50,771 nucleotides of DNA, taken from the NCBI GenBank assembly GCA_002688015.1, contig NZBT01000012.1, forward strand, positions 1 through 50,771, written 5' to 3'. Made by a program: the position numbers and the translations under genes. Source of the stretch: Candidatus Pacearchaeota archaeon (GTDB lineage Archaea; Nanobdellota; Nanobdellia; Pacearchaeales; GW2011-AR1). Positions 25,079 to 32,498 of this stretch are shown here, piece after piece (position 1 is the stretch's first letter; each line of letters begins with the position of its first letter). The notes beneath the pieces were generated by a model that was not told the origin of the DNA, did not search any database, and saw nothing but the letters and a program-made list of their open reading frames with translations.

Positions 25079-25275
25079 CTTCTACCTCCTACTGTCTTGT
25101 TTATGAATGTTACATTTTTACAAGAATTGCACTTGTAAAAATTAGCTGTTATTCCACCTGACTTTTTACCAAAAGGATGATTCGTTCTAGAAGAAAGCTT
25201 TGCTCTACTACCACAGGAGCAACTAATGGTTTTCTCTCTTGTATTCCTTCCTCTAAAATTTCTATTGAATGCCAT
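25075..25275 (-). CDS. Small zinc-ribbon-like protein
   Basis: A 66-aa basic protein with two Cys pairs, SCSCGSRAK and YKCNSCKNVTF, about 28 residues apart, fitting a zinc ribbon. The N-terminus (MAFNRNFRGRNTREK) is Arg/Asn-rich like its partner. A TATA box (CTTTATAAAG, 25301-25310) lies about 30 bp upstream. It is the first cistron of a two-gene unit with the RG-rich protein, so joint RNA-related work is likely. No named family recognised. Confidence 0.75.
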   Translation of the reverse strand: MAFNRNFRGRNTREKTISCSCGSRAKLSSRTNHPFGKKSGGITANFYKCNSCKNVTFINKTVGGRR

Positions 25276-25369
25276 GTTATATTGGCTTCAGATTTATTTG
25301 CTTTATAAAGGTTTGTGATGATTGGGAAGAAAGGGAAGGTTTAAGTCATTATTTTAACTCTTATTTAGT

Positions 25370-25588
25370 ATGAGTTGGGATGATTGGAGTCTTAAAAAGA
25401 AGATTGTTGGAGGATCAATTGCTTTTATTATAGCGTATATTCTGACAATTCCTATAAGAGATTATAGTTCTTTGGGGATGAGTGAGCCAACGTTAGGGAA
25501 TCATTTGACGTTAATTGTTGCTGGGATTGTGGTTTATATAATTCTTCTTGTGATATTCAATGCTTTGTGGAATAAGATAAAGAATTAG
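25370..25588 (+). CDS. Small two-helix membrane protein
   Basis: A 72-aa protein with two membrane segments, KIVGGSIAFIIAYILTIPI and LTLIVAGIVVYIILLVIFNAL, joined by a short polar loop. The N-terminus MSWDDWSLKKK is amphipathic. GTTTAAGTC near 25339 is the likely TATA box for a leaderless transcript. Function unknown. Confidence 0.65.
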   Translation: MSWDDWSLKKKIVGGSIAFIIAYILTIPIRDYSSLGMSEPTLGNHLTLIVAGIVVYIILLVIFNALWNKIKN

Positions 25589-25640
25589 GGATTTTGGAAG
25601 ATTTCAATATATTTATTAATTAGGTGATTTTTCTTTAGAT

Positions 25641-26891
25641 ATGGGATTTATTGATAAGGTAAAGGGTTTTTTTAGCGATGAAGTTTCGGAGAATGGAAAG
25701 GTTGATGAAGAGATTGAGAAGGAAGTAATAAATCTTGAAAATTTACCTCAAGTCTTGGATAGGAAGAAGAAAGAGGTAGATAAATTAATTCAAGGGAAGG
25801 ACGAAGAGATACATGGGGAAATGTTTGATGTATTAAATAAACTTGAAGGAGATTTGAATGTCTTATCTAATGTGGATTTGGCTGATAAAAAAGCTAATGA
25901 GAGGTTGAAACAGATGTCTGATTTAGGAAGAAGAGATTACTTAGTTTCTGTAAATGCGTTATTAGAGATATTGAGAAATAAGGAGAATGGGATCAATGAT
26001 TTATATGCTGAGATGAACAAATTTATGGAAACTTCTGTGAAAAGTTATCATAAAGCAACTTTGCTTATTGGAAAGGAGATGGGTGTTGTGTTTAAGGACA
26101 TTGGAGAGATAAAAAGGATTTTAGAGGAGTTTTCAAAAAATAATGCAGATTTGTTTTCTAAGAAAGAGAATATTAATGATTTATTAAGTATATATGATAG
26201 AAAACTTCAGAATGAGGAAGAAAAATCAAAAATTTTAGAAGAGGTAGAAGATGCTAAGAAAATTTCTAAAAATTATGAATCTGATTTAAGCAAAATTGAT
26301 AATGAAATAAAAGTTGCGGAATCAGACGTTGAATACAAAAAGGAGAAGGAATACAGGTCTAATAAAGAGAAAAAAGAAATTGAATTGACTTCAATTCAGG
26401 CAGAAATTAATGGATTATTAGATGGAAGAATTCTTGAAAAATATGTGTATTTGGAGAAAGATACGGAGAATGGTAAAATTGCTAAGGGATATGTTGAAGA
26501 TTCTGTTAGTAAACTTATCTCTGATGAGAATTTGCAGATAATGAATGTTTTAAATGATATTAAGAATAAAGTTAGAAATAATGTATTAAATGTGAAAGAG
26601 CCCGATAAGATAATAAAAAAAATAGATATCCCTAAGAATGTCTTTTTAGAATTTAGAAGTAATGTTTTACAGTTAAATAAGGAAATTGAGGAGATAGATA
26701 GGGAAACAAAGAGTTTGCAATCAAAACTTCCTGATATACCTAAGATTCTTAGAGAAAAAGTAAGGATCGAAGATAAGATTAAAGAAAATTCTAAGAATGT
26801 TGCCTTTTTGAATAAAAAACATAAGGAGAATGAGGAGATGATCTCCAATTTCAATTCTAAATTGGTTTCTATGATTGATGAAATTCGATAG
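25641..26891 (+). CDS. Long coiled-coil protein
   Basis: A 416-aa protein beginning MGFIDKVKGFFSDE, then almost continuous heptad-type sequence rich in Lys, Glu, Leu and Ile (KKISKNYESDLSKIDNEIKV, LNKEIEEIDRETKSLQSKL). There are no transmembrane segments, Walker motifs or Cys. This predicts an elongated cytoplasmic protein, as in scaffold or SMC-like helper proteins, but without ATPase domains. A TATA-like ATATATTTATTAA lies about 29 bp upstream. It sits directly before the membrane/AlbA_2 fusion gene (55-bp gap, separate promoter). No family recognised. Confidence 0.7.
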   Translation: MGFIDKVKGFFSDEVSENGKVDEEIEKEVINLENLPQVLDRKKKEVDKLIQGKDEEIHGEMFDVLNKLEGDLNVLSNVDLADKKANERLKQMSDLGRRDYLVSVNALLEILRNKENGINDLYAEMNKFMETSVKSYHKATLLIGKEMGVVFKDIGEIKRILEEFSKNNADLFSKKENINDLLSIYDRKLQNEEEKSKILEEVEDAKKISKNYESDLSKIDNEIKVAESDVEYKKEKEYRSNKEKKEIELTSIQAEINGLLDGRILEKYVYLEKDTENGKIAKGYVEDSVSKLISDENLQIMNVLNDIKNKVRNNVLNVKEPDKIIKKIDIPKNVFLEFRSNVLQLNKEIEEIDRETKSLQSKLPDIPKILREKVRIEDKIKENSKNVAFLNKKHKENEEMISNFNSKLVSMIDEIR

Positions 26892-26946
26892 ATATGGGTT
26901 CTCTGGCATGAGAAAGAATTTATAGTTTCTTTGTTCAATTAAGGGG

Positions 26947-28074
26947 ATGCCTGATAAAAGAGTTGGAGTTTACTCTATAATTATAAATGCAATTCGTGTT
27001 TTATTACTCTTAGGGCTGTACGTCGGTTTTCAGAATAATAGAAAGCTTGTTATGATAATGTCTATAGCTGGACTAATTGTGACTTTTCTTCCTTTTCTAC
27101 TGAAGAGCACGTTTAATATAGAATCCCCTGTTTTTATTGAAGTTATAATAATAGCCGCTGTTTATGGAAGTTTGTTCTTAATTGAAGTCAGAGGATTATT
27201 TGCAGGGGTTTGGTGGTGGGACATGTTGTTGAATATTGTTGCAGGGGCAGCTTTAGGACTTATTGGATTAAGTATAATGTATGCTCTTTATAGGGGGAGA
27301 ATAATAAGTGCAAATCCTTTTGTTATGTCCTTTTTTGCTCTTTGTTTTGCAGTTACAGTTGGAGTTTTATGGGAAGCCTTTGAATTTGCTTTAGATACTT
27401 GGGCTGGTTTTATTTTACAGAAGGCGGGAAATGATACAATAGGAGATTTATTATCTACATTATTTGGAGCGCTTGTTGTTTCTTTGTTTGGATATAATTA
27501 TTTGAAAGAAGGGAGATCAGGGATATTTAGCTCATTTTTAGTGAGGCTTGTTGGAGGACATAGAAAGTTCTTAGGGAGTGAGAATTTGCTTGAGAGAAGT
27601 TCTGAAGACATAGGGAATTCGATTAAGAAGGGGGAATCAGACAGACTTGAGTTTAAATCAAGTTTAAGAACGAATTTACACACTAATGAAACTGATAAGA
27701 ATATTGAAAAAGCTGTTTTGAAGACAATGGTTGCCTTTTTGAATTCTAATGGGGGAACTTTGCTTGTAGGGGTGTCTGACTCTGGAGATGTTGTTGGTTT
27801 GGAGAGAGATAAGTTTAAGGATAATGATTCTTTGAAGTTACATCTCACTAATCTTATCAGAAGACATATTGGAAGTCATTTTATGCAGTTTATTGATTTT
27901 GAGCTCTTCTCTGTAGAAGATAAACATGTTTTGAGGATAGATTGTCATAGGAGTGATAAGCGTGTCTTCTTGAAGTTCTATGGAGATGAGGAGTTTTATG
28001 TGAGACATGGGCCAAGTTCAGTTAAGTTGACTGGAGATGGGTTGATTGATTATATTGCTCATAGGTTTAGGTAA
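26947..28074 (+). CDS. Membrane protein (YjdF-like) fused to an AlbA_2/Schlafen domain
   Basis: A 375-aa protein. Residues 1-190 hold about six helices, including VWWWDMLLNIVAGAALGLIG and VGVLWEAFEFALDTWAG, which resemble the YjdF/DUF2238 membrane family. Residues about 225-375 match the AlbA_2 (Slf4, Schlafen-type) nucleic-acid-binding domain: ESDRLEFKSSL, KTMVAFLNSNGGTLLVGVSD, GDVVGLERDKF, EEFYVRHGPSSVKL. A TATA box (TTTATAG) sits about 27 bp before the ATG. A membrane-tethered AlbA_2 domain could regulate transcription or bind nucleic acid at the membrane. Confidence 0.8.
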   Translation: MPDKRVGVYSIIINAIRVLLLLGLYVGFQNNRKLVMIMSIAGLIVTFLPFLLKSTFNIESPVFIEVIIIAAVYGSLFLIEVRGLFAGVWWWDMLLNIVAGAALGLIGLSIMYALYRGRIISANPFVMSFFALCFAVTVGVLWEAFEFALDTWAGFILQKAGNDTIGDLLSTLFGALVVSLFGYNYLKEGRSGIFSSFLVRLVGGHRKFLGSENLLERSSEDIGNSIKKGESDRLEFKSSLRTNLHTNETDKNIEKAVLKTMVAFLNSNGGTLLVGVSDSGDVVGLERDKFKDNDSLKLHLTNLIRRHIGSHFMQFIDFELFSVEDKHVLRIDCHRSDKRVFLKFYGDEEFYVRHGPSSVKLTGDGLIDYIAHRFR

Positions 28075-28103
28075 ATTTAAAAACAGTCTCTTCAAAGAGA
28101 TTT

Positions 28104-28406
28104 ATGGCCGAAGAAGATTTAGATACAACTTCTAGAGAGAAGACTTGGTATGAAATGAAAGGAAAGATTTTGGTTCCTTTAGGTATCCATGCAAGAGTAG
28201 CTATGGATTTAGTTAATTTGGCTAAAGAATATGACGGAGAGACAAAAATGGTTTACAAAGGAAGAGAATACAATTTGAAAAGTATAATGAATATGATGAC
28301 TGCCGCTGCCCTTGCTTATACTTCTGTTGTTTTTAAGATTGAAGAAAGAGAAGGAAGTGAAGAATTAGCTAATGGATTGATTAGGATAATAAGTGAGCAG
28401 GATTAA
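28104..28406 (+). CDS. HPr-like phosphocarrier protein
   Basis: A 100-aa HPr fold with a 20-residue N-terminal extension. The active-site block PLGIHARVAMDLVNLAKEYD keeps the phosphorylatable His (H29) and the following Arg but has Val where HPr usually has Pro. The regulatory-Ser region LKSIMNMMTAAAL is conserved. HPr passes phosphate from enzyme I to PTS permeases or acts as a regulator. No enzyme I, HPr kinase or EII is in the window, so its partner is unknown. It could regulate the sugar enzymes further along, but that is inference. A TATA-like ATTTAAAAAC lies about 26 bp upstream. Confidence 0.85.
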   Translation: MAEEDLDTTSREKTWYEMKGKILVPLGIHARVAMDLVNLAKEYDGETKMVYKGREYNLKSIMNMMTAAALAYTSVVFKIEEREGSEELANGLIRIISEQD

Positions 28407-28440
28407 GAAGGTTTAAGAAGAAGGGGAAAGTTGGGAAACC

Positions 28441-28633
28441 ATGGGATTTGGATATGTTGAGAAGGTTAGGACTCCGATTTTTGTAAACGTGCTTAAACCT
28501 TATACGGAATTATTTTGTACGAACAGAAAATGGTTTCTACTCGGGGGGAGATTTAGATTATCTCCTTGAGATGTTTGAGAATTCTTTTATGAAATTATTA
28601 AAGTTTCAAAGAGAAAGAAATAATAGGCCTTAG
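28441..28633 (+). pseudogene. Small ORF split by a G6 tract
   Basis: GGTTTAAGAAG (28409) sits about 27 bp before an ATG at 28441 that opens MGFGYVEKVRTPIFVNVLKP. The frame reaches GGGGGG at 28543-28548 and stops at 28569. With one G fewer it continues DLDYLLEMFENSFMKLLKFQ RERNNRP to 28633, giving about 64 aa. The good promoter and protein-like sequence in both halves suggest a real gene disrupted, or phase-shifted, in the G run. It overlaps the end of pyrD by 4 bp. Confidence 0.45.
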
Positions 28634-29721
28634 TTAATTTTGTGAGCTGTTCCTATGGCATCACTGATATTTTTGAATCCATCTTTCTTTAGGAGGTTAA
28701 CAAGGTCACGATTGATTTCGCTTATTAGAGAAGGGCCCTCGTATATCATTCCAGTTATTAGCTGTACTAGGCTTGCTCCTAACTTTATCTTTTTGTAAGC
28801 ATCTTCAGCGGAGAAGATTCCTCCTACTCCTATGATAACGAATTTGCCTTTTGTTTTTTTGTATATGTATGAGATTAGATTATTTGCTTTTGCTTCTAAA
28901 GGCTTTCCGGAGAGGCCTCCTGATTTTTCTTTATGCTTCTTTGTTAGATTGGAACAGATAAGCCCAGAGATTTTGTGTTTTTTTGCTAACTTTAGGGTTT
29001 CGTCAATTGTTTTTTTATCTAAATCTGGAGAGATTTTTATGAAAATTGGTTTTTTCATTTTGAGAGCAGAGACTTTTGAGAGAAGTTGTGAAAGAAGCTT
29101 TGGATCTGAAAATGGTTGTCCCCCATATGCGTTCGGACAAGAGATGTTTATTGTTAGATAGCTTGCTTGTTTTAGGTTTGCGAATTTTTTTATTGAATAT
29201 AGATAATCAGAAATTGCTACTTTTTCTTTTACTGTTTCCTTGCAATTTGTTTTTGCTATGGAGATTCCTAAAGGGATCTGGGGGGAAATGGATTTTAGAG
29301 AATTGTAAATTTTGTCGGCTCCTTTGTTGTTGAGGCCGAGATTTATCCAGAGGCTTTCTTTGTTAGGAAGACGTTTGATTCTTGTTCCTTTATTTCCAGA
29401 ACAAGGTTTTGCTGTTATGCTTCCTAATTCTGCGAATCCGAACCCAATTGTTGGGAGAATGTCTGAAAGTTCAGCGTTTTTATCGAATCCTGCTGAAAGG
29501 CCAACTGGATTTTTGAATTTTATTCCCAGAAGGTTTTGGGATAGGATTGGGTTTTCATAGTTGTATATGTTTGAGAGCAGAGATTTGAATAGGGGAGATT
29601 TTCCAAGCTTTATTCCTAGTTTTATGGCTTTGTTGTGTGTTTCTTCGGGATCACGCTTAAAGGCAAGAGGTTTGAGGATTGATTTGTAAACCTTTCTTGT
29701 AAGGGTTTCCATACATTTCAT
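28630..29721 (-). CDS. pyrD: Dihydroorotate dehydrogenase, class 2-like
   Basis: A 363-aa protein converting dihydroorotate to orotate in pyrimidine synthesis. Class 2 traits are the N-terminal extension with FKRDPEETHNKAIKLG, NPVGLSAGFDKNAEL, GSITAKP and the end IIGVGGIFSAEDAYKKI with LGASLVQLITGMIYEGP. The catalytic-base segment is INISCPNAYGG: Cys (C195) stands where class 2 enzymes normally have Ser (NISSPN), a feature of class 1. A TATA box (TTTATATAC, minus strand near 29739-29748) fits a leaderless start at 29721. No other pyr genes are nearby. Confidence 0.93.
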   Translation of the reverse strand: MKCMETLTRKVYKSILKPLAFKRDPEETHNKAIKLGIKLGKSPLFKSLLSNIYNYENPILSQNLLGIKFKNPVGLSAGFDKNAELSDILPTIGFGFAELGSITAKPCSGNKGTRIKRLPNKESLWINLGLNNKGADKIYNSLKSISPQIPLGISIAKTNCKETVKEKVAISDYLYSIKKFANLKQASYLTINISCPNAYGGQPFSDPKLLSQLLSKVSALKMKKPIFIKISPDLDKKTIDETLKLAKKHKISGLICSNLTKKHKEKSGGLSGKPLEAKANNLISYIYKKTKGKFVIIGVGGIFSAEDAYKKIKLGASLVQLITGMIYEGPSLISEINRDLVNLLKKDGFKNISDAIGTAHKIN

Positions 29722-29876
29722 TCAAGAAAGAGGTATATAAATTTGTTTGTTAGAAGATTCACATAATTTTATTCATCTCAGATACTCTTTTTTCAACCCC
29801 AAGAGATTCATTAAACATTTTATGAAAGAGTTTTTTTCTTGTAGAAGAGATTGTTGCTGCTTAGTCTTAGATAGGT

Positions 29877-29980
29877 TTAAATACCCTTATTCTTGCTTAG
29901 GTTAAAGGTAATAGGAAAATATACAGGAAGTGAATTATGTCAGCTATTTTTATGTTAAAAATTATAAGGAGGTTAAATGT
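29877..29980 (+). promoter_or_regulatory. Promoter and leader of the RRM gene
   Basis: TTTAAATA at 29877-29884 predicts a start near 29906 and a leader of about 75-80 nt ending in AAGGAGGT (29966-29973). A 15-codon upstream ORF (ATG 29937) ends 2 bp before the RRM ATG. A long leader with strong SD is exceptional here and suggests post-transcriptional control. Confidence 0.45.
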
Positions 29981-29986
29981 TTGAGA

Positions 29987-30238
29987 ATGAAGGTTTACGT
30001 TGGAAATCTCCCATGGAGTGTTGATGATGCAAAGCTTAAGGAAATGTTCGCTGAATTTGGCGAAATAACTGAAGCTACTGTTATTAAAGACAAGTATAGT
30101 GGAAGATCCAAAGGATTCGGTTTTGTTACTTTTGCGGATGATGAGTCTGCGAAAAAGGCTATTTCAGAAATGAGCGAGAAAGAGCTTGAAGGAAGAGCTA
30201 TTAAGGTTAATGAAGCGAGACCAATGGAAGAACGATAG
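29987..30238 (+). CDS. RRM-domain RNA-binding protein
   Basis: An 83-aa single RRM: RNP2 is KVYVGNLPW at the N-terminus and RNP1 is RSKGFGFVTF about 40 residues later, with the usual ending GRAIKVNEARP. It resembles the small glycine-poor RRM proteins of cyanobacteria and other bacteria, often cold-responsive; RRMs are rare in archaea. The track start at 29930 adds non-family residues. I place the start at ATG 29987; a TTG at 29981 (7 nt after the SD) is an alternative adding two residues. Confidence 0.9.
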   Translation: MKVYVGNLPWSVDDAKLKEMFAEFGEITEATVIKDKYSGRSKGFGFVTFADDESAKKAISEMSEKELEGRAIKVNEARPMEER

Positions 30239-30282
30239 TTAGCGGTTAATCGCTAATAAGGAGGTTTTAGTTTATTTTTTTA
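30239..30282 (+). terminator. Hairpin, SD-like repeat and T run after the RRM gene
   Basis: TTAGCG-GTTAAT-CGCTAA (30239-30256) forms a 6-bp stem directly after the stop. ATAAGGAGGTT follows and is identical over 11 nt to the SD region of the same gene's leader, then a T-rich run. No ORF follows the second SD. Confidence 0.5.
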
Positions 30283-30352
30283 TTTTTATTGTTTCTTTGA
30301 ATTTTTTGTGTATTTTTGATAGTTTTATATATACATTTTTTCTTGTAATTTT

Positions 30353-30435
30353 GCCCAGATGCCGGAGCGGTCTAACGGAACGGTCTCGAACACCGTGTCC
30401 TTCGGGACTCCCAGGTTCGAATCCTGGTCTGGGCG
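30353..30435 (+). tRNA. tRNA-Ser (CGA)
   Basis: Acceptor GCCCAGA pairs with TCTGGGC, with discriminator G. The anticodon stem ACGGT/ACCGT encloses CTCGAAC, giving anticodon CGA. The long variable arm GTCC-TTCG-GGAC is class II as expected for Ser. T arm CCAGG-TTCGAAT-CCTGG. No CCA is encoded. A TATA-like TTTTATATATA lies near 30323. Confidence 0.95.
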
Positions 30436-30440
30436 TAGGG

Positions 30441-32204
30441 TTATGTTTTGTTTTGTAATTTGTAGAGGCTGAAGAATTTACCTCTTTTTTTTACTAGTTC
30501 ATTGAATTTGCCTTGTTCAACAATTTTCCCGTCTTCCATAACTATGATTCTATCAACATTCTTTAGTGTAGAGAGACGGTGGGCAACAATTATTGAAGTT
30601 TTATCTTTTAGTTCTTTGCTAATGCTTTCTTGTATGTCTTGTTCTGTTTTGCTGTCTAAGTGAGATGTTGCTTCATCTAATATTAGAACTGAAGAATTTT
30701 TGTATATTGCTCTTGCTATGCCTATTCTTTGTCTTTCTCCTCCACTGACTTTATACCCTTTTTCTCCTAAAAGTGTTGAAAGTCCCTTAGGCAATTTCTC
30801 AATTACTTTGGCTAATGAAGATATTTTGATTGATTTTTCAAGAAGGGAGGCGTTTCTTTTTAGAGATGAGATAGAAAGATTTTCGGCTAAAGTCATATCA
30901 AACATTTCAGAATCTTGTAAGACCGCTGTTATAGTATTAGTGACGGAGCTATGTTTGAATTTGTTTATATCAATTCCATCAATGTAGATTCCTCCGCTTT
31001 TAATTTTGTATAGACCTAAGAGTAATTTTGTTATTGTTGATTTTCCGCATCCTGATCTACCTACAATCCCTATTTTTTCACTTCTGTTTATTGTTAAATT
31101 GAAATCGTCAAGAACTTGTTTTTTCTTGTATCTGAATAAAACATTTCTAAATTCTATTTTTTTCCAGTTTTTAGAAATTTCTAAAAGGTCTTCGGATTCT
31201 CTGTCAAATACTTTTTCTCCAAGAATTGTCATTAGTCTTCTTGTTGCAGATTTAATTTTGATGAAAATGTCTGTGGTTTCACTTACTTTGTCTAATGATT
31301 GTCTTAGTCTGTTGAAATATGTAGCAAATACAATGATTGATCCTAATGTGATTGCTCCAGAAACGAAATCAAATCCTACAAGTAAAATGAAGAGTGCATA
31401 ACCTATTGCTGCGAATGATCTTGTAACCTTTATTTTCATTTGAGAGGTCTTTTTTGTACTGAGCCAGATTTTGTAGTATTGTTCTTCATATTTTCTAGTT
31501 GATTTTTCGAAGACGTCTCTTAAACCTAAGGATTTTACAGAAAGGACATTTGATGTTGATTCGTGTATCTTTCCACTGACTTTTTCAGTGATCTTGTTCA
31601 TTTCATCTGCCCAATAACTAAGTTTCTTGTAGTAATATCTTTCCATAGTAAGATAGATTGAAATGTAGGTTAAGCTGAATAGTGCATATTGCCAGCCGAG
31701 AAAAATGAATATTCCTAAGCTTCCAAAGATTCCTATAATCACAAAGATAACATAATTGTTTGTGAAATTAGAGAAGAATGTGTAAATCTGATTGCTTCCT
31801 TGGTTTATTTTTTGTATTTTTGAGCCTGCATCTTCTTTTTCGTGCCATTGGAGTTCTAGATCCATAAGTCTTGACATTGATATTTCTCTTACTTTTTGTC
31901 TTGTTTTTGCTCCTACAATGCTACAGTTAATTTTAGCCCACATTCTTGTTAGGACTTGTAAGACTCCCGTGAGGCCCATAAAGGCAACTAATAGATAGAA
32001 TTTAGTGAGGTTTTGTCCTGCTTGGTATTTTGTAAAGAAATCTATGACCATACCCAAAAGGAAAGCCGTAACAAAGGGCGCAATTTCCGACAGGGCACGA
32101 ATTGTGACGAAGAACCCATATTTTAGTCTATTTCCTTCAAGAAATTTCCAAATATCACTAAAGAAATCACTGGTTTTATAGGCCCCCCTTATATTTTTTA
32201 CCAC
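30441..32204 (-). CDS. ABC exporter, fused permease and ATPase
   Basis: A 587-aa half-transporter. The N-terminal 330 residues hold about six helices (APFVTAFLLGMVIDFF, YVIFVIIGIFGSLGIFIFLG, ALFILLVGFDFVSGAITLGS). The ATPase has Walker A GRSGCGKST, signature VSGGERQRIGIARA, Walker B VLILDEATSHLD and the H-loop VAHRLST. It would export lipids, peptides or drugs as a homodimer. The track start is a GTG at 32204. A TATA-like TTATATATAA lies about 30 bp upstream. It converges with tRNA-Ser, whose end is 5 bp from this stop. Confidence 0.92.
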   Translation of the reverse strand: MVKNIRGAYKTSDFFSDIWKFLEGNRLKYGFFVTIRALSEIAPFVTAFLLGMVIDFFTKYQAGQNLTKFYLLVAFMGLTGVLQVLTRMWAKINCSIVGAKTRQKVREISMSRLMDLELQWHEKEDAGSKIQKINQGSNQIYTFFSNFTNNYVIFVIIGIFGSLGIFIFLGWQYALFSLTYISIYLTMERYYYKKLSYWADEMNKITEKVSGKIHESTSNVLSVKSLGLRDVFEKSTRKYEEQYYKIWLSTKKTSQMKIKVTRSFAAIGYALFILLVGFDFVSGAITLGSIIVFATYFNRLRQSLDKVSETTDIFIKIKSATRRLMTILGEKVFDRESEDLLEISKNWKKIEFRNVLFRYKKKQVLDDFNLTINRSEKIGIVGRSGCGKSTITKLLLGLYKIKSGGIYIDGIDINKFKHSSVTNTITAVLQDSEMFDMTLAENLSISSLKRNASLLEKSIKISSLAKVIEKLPKGLSTLLGEKGYKVSGGERQRIGIARAIYKNSSVLILDEATSHLDSKTEQDIQESISKELKDKTSIIVAHRLSTLKNVDRIIVMEDGKIVEQGKFNELVKKRGKFFSLYKLQNKT

Positions 32205-32351
32205 TTTTCTCTTAATTTGTTTACGTGTAGGTTATATATAAATGTAACTATCAAGTGATAACACATACGAAAAGTATTTAAAGAGCCCTATTCACATAAG
32301 AGTATAAGTTGAATTCTAAAGGTTTATATAACTTTTTTATGTTTAATTTTC

Positions 32352-32447
32352 ATGGTTTTAGATGAAATTGAAGAAGAGAAAGGCTCAGATCCAGAAGAGC
32401 AAGAAAGCGTTGATGTTCCTGAAGAAGTAGATAAATTTCTAACTTGA
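32352..32447 (+). CDS. Acidic 31-aa microprotein
   Basis: ATG GTT TTA GAT ... TGA encodes MVLDEIEEEKGSDPEEQESV DVPEEVDKFLT. TTTATATAA (about 32322-32330) lies about 27 bp before the ATG, exactly the leaderless spacing used by neighbouring genes, and codons match local use. Ten or more Glu and a net charge near -12 suggest a disordered peptide. It is below the ORF-track cutoff and of unknown function. Confidence 0.45.
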   Translation: MVLDEIEEEKGSDPEEQESVDVPEEVDKFLT

Positions 32448-32498
32448 TCTGCTGTTTTTCACACAAGAATTTTTAAAGCCTGATTGTTAAAGGCCGTA

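Noticed and set aside
29937-29984. 15-codon upstream ORF as an independent gene
   Set aside because: It contains the SD of the RRM gene and has no SD of its own. It is noted as part of the leader rather than called as a gene.
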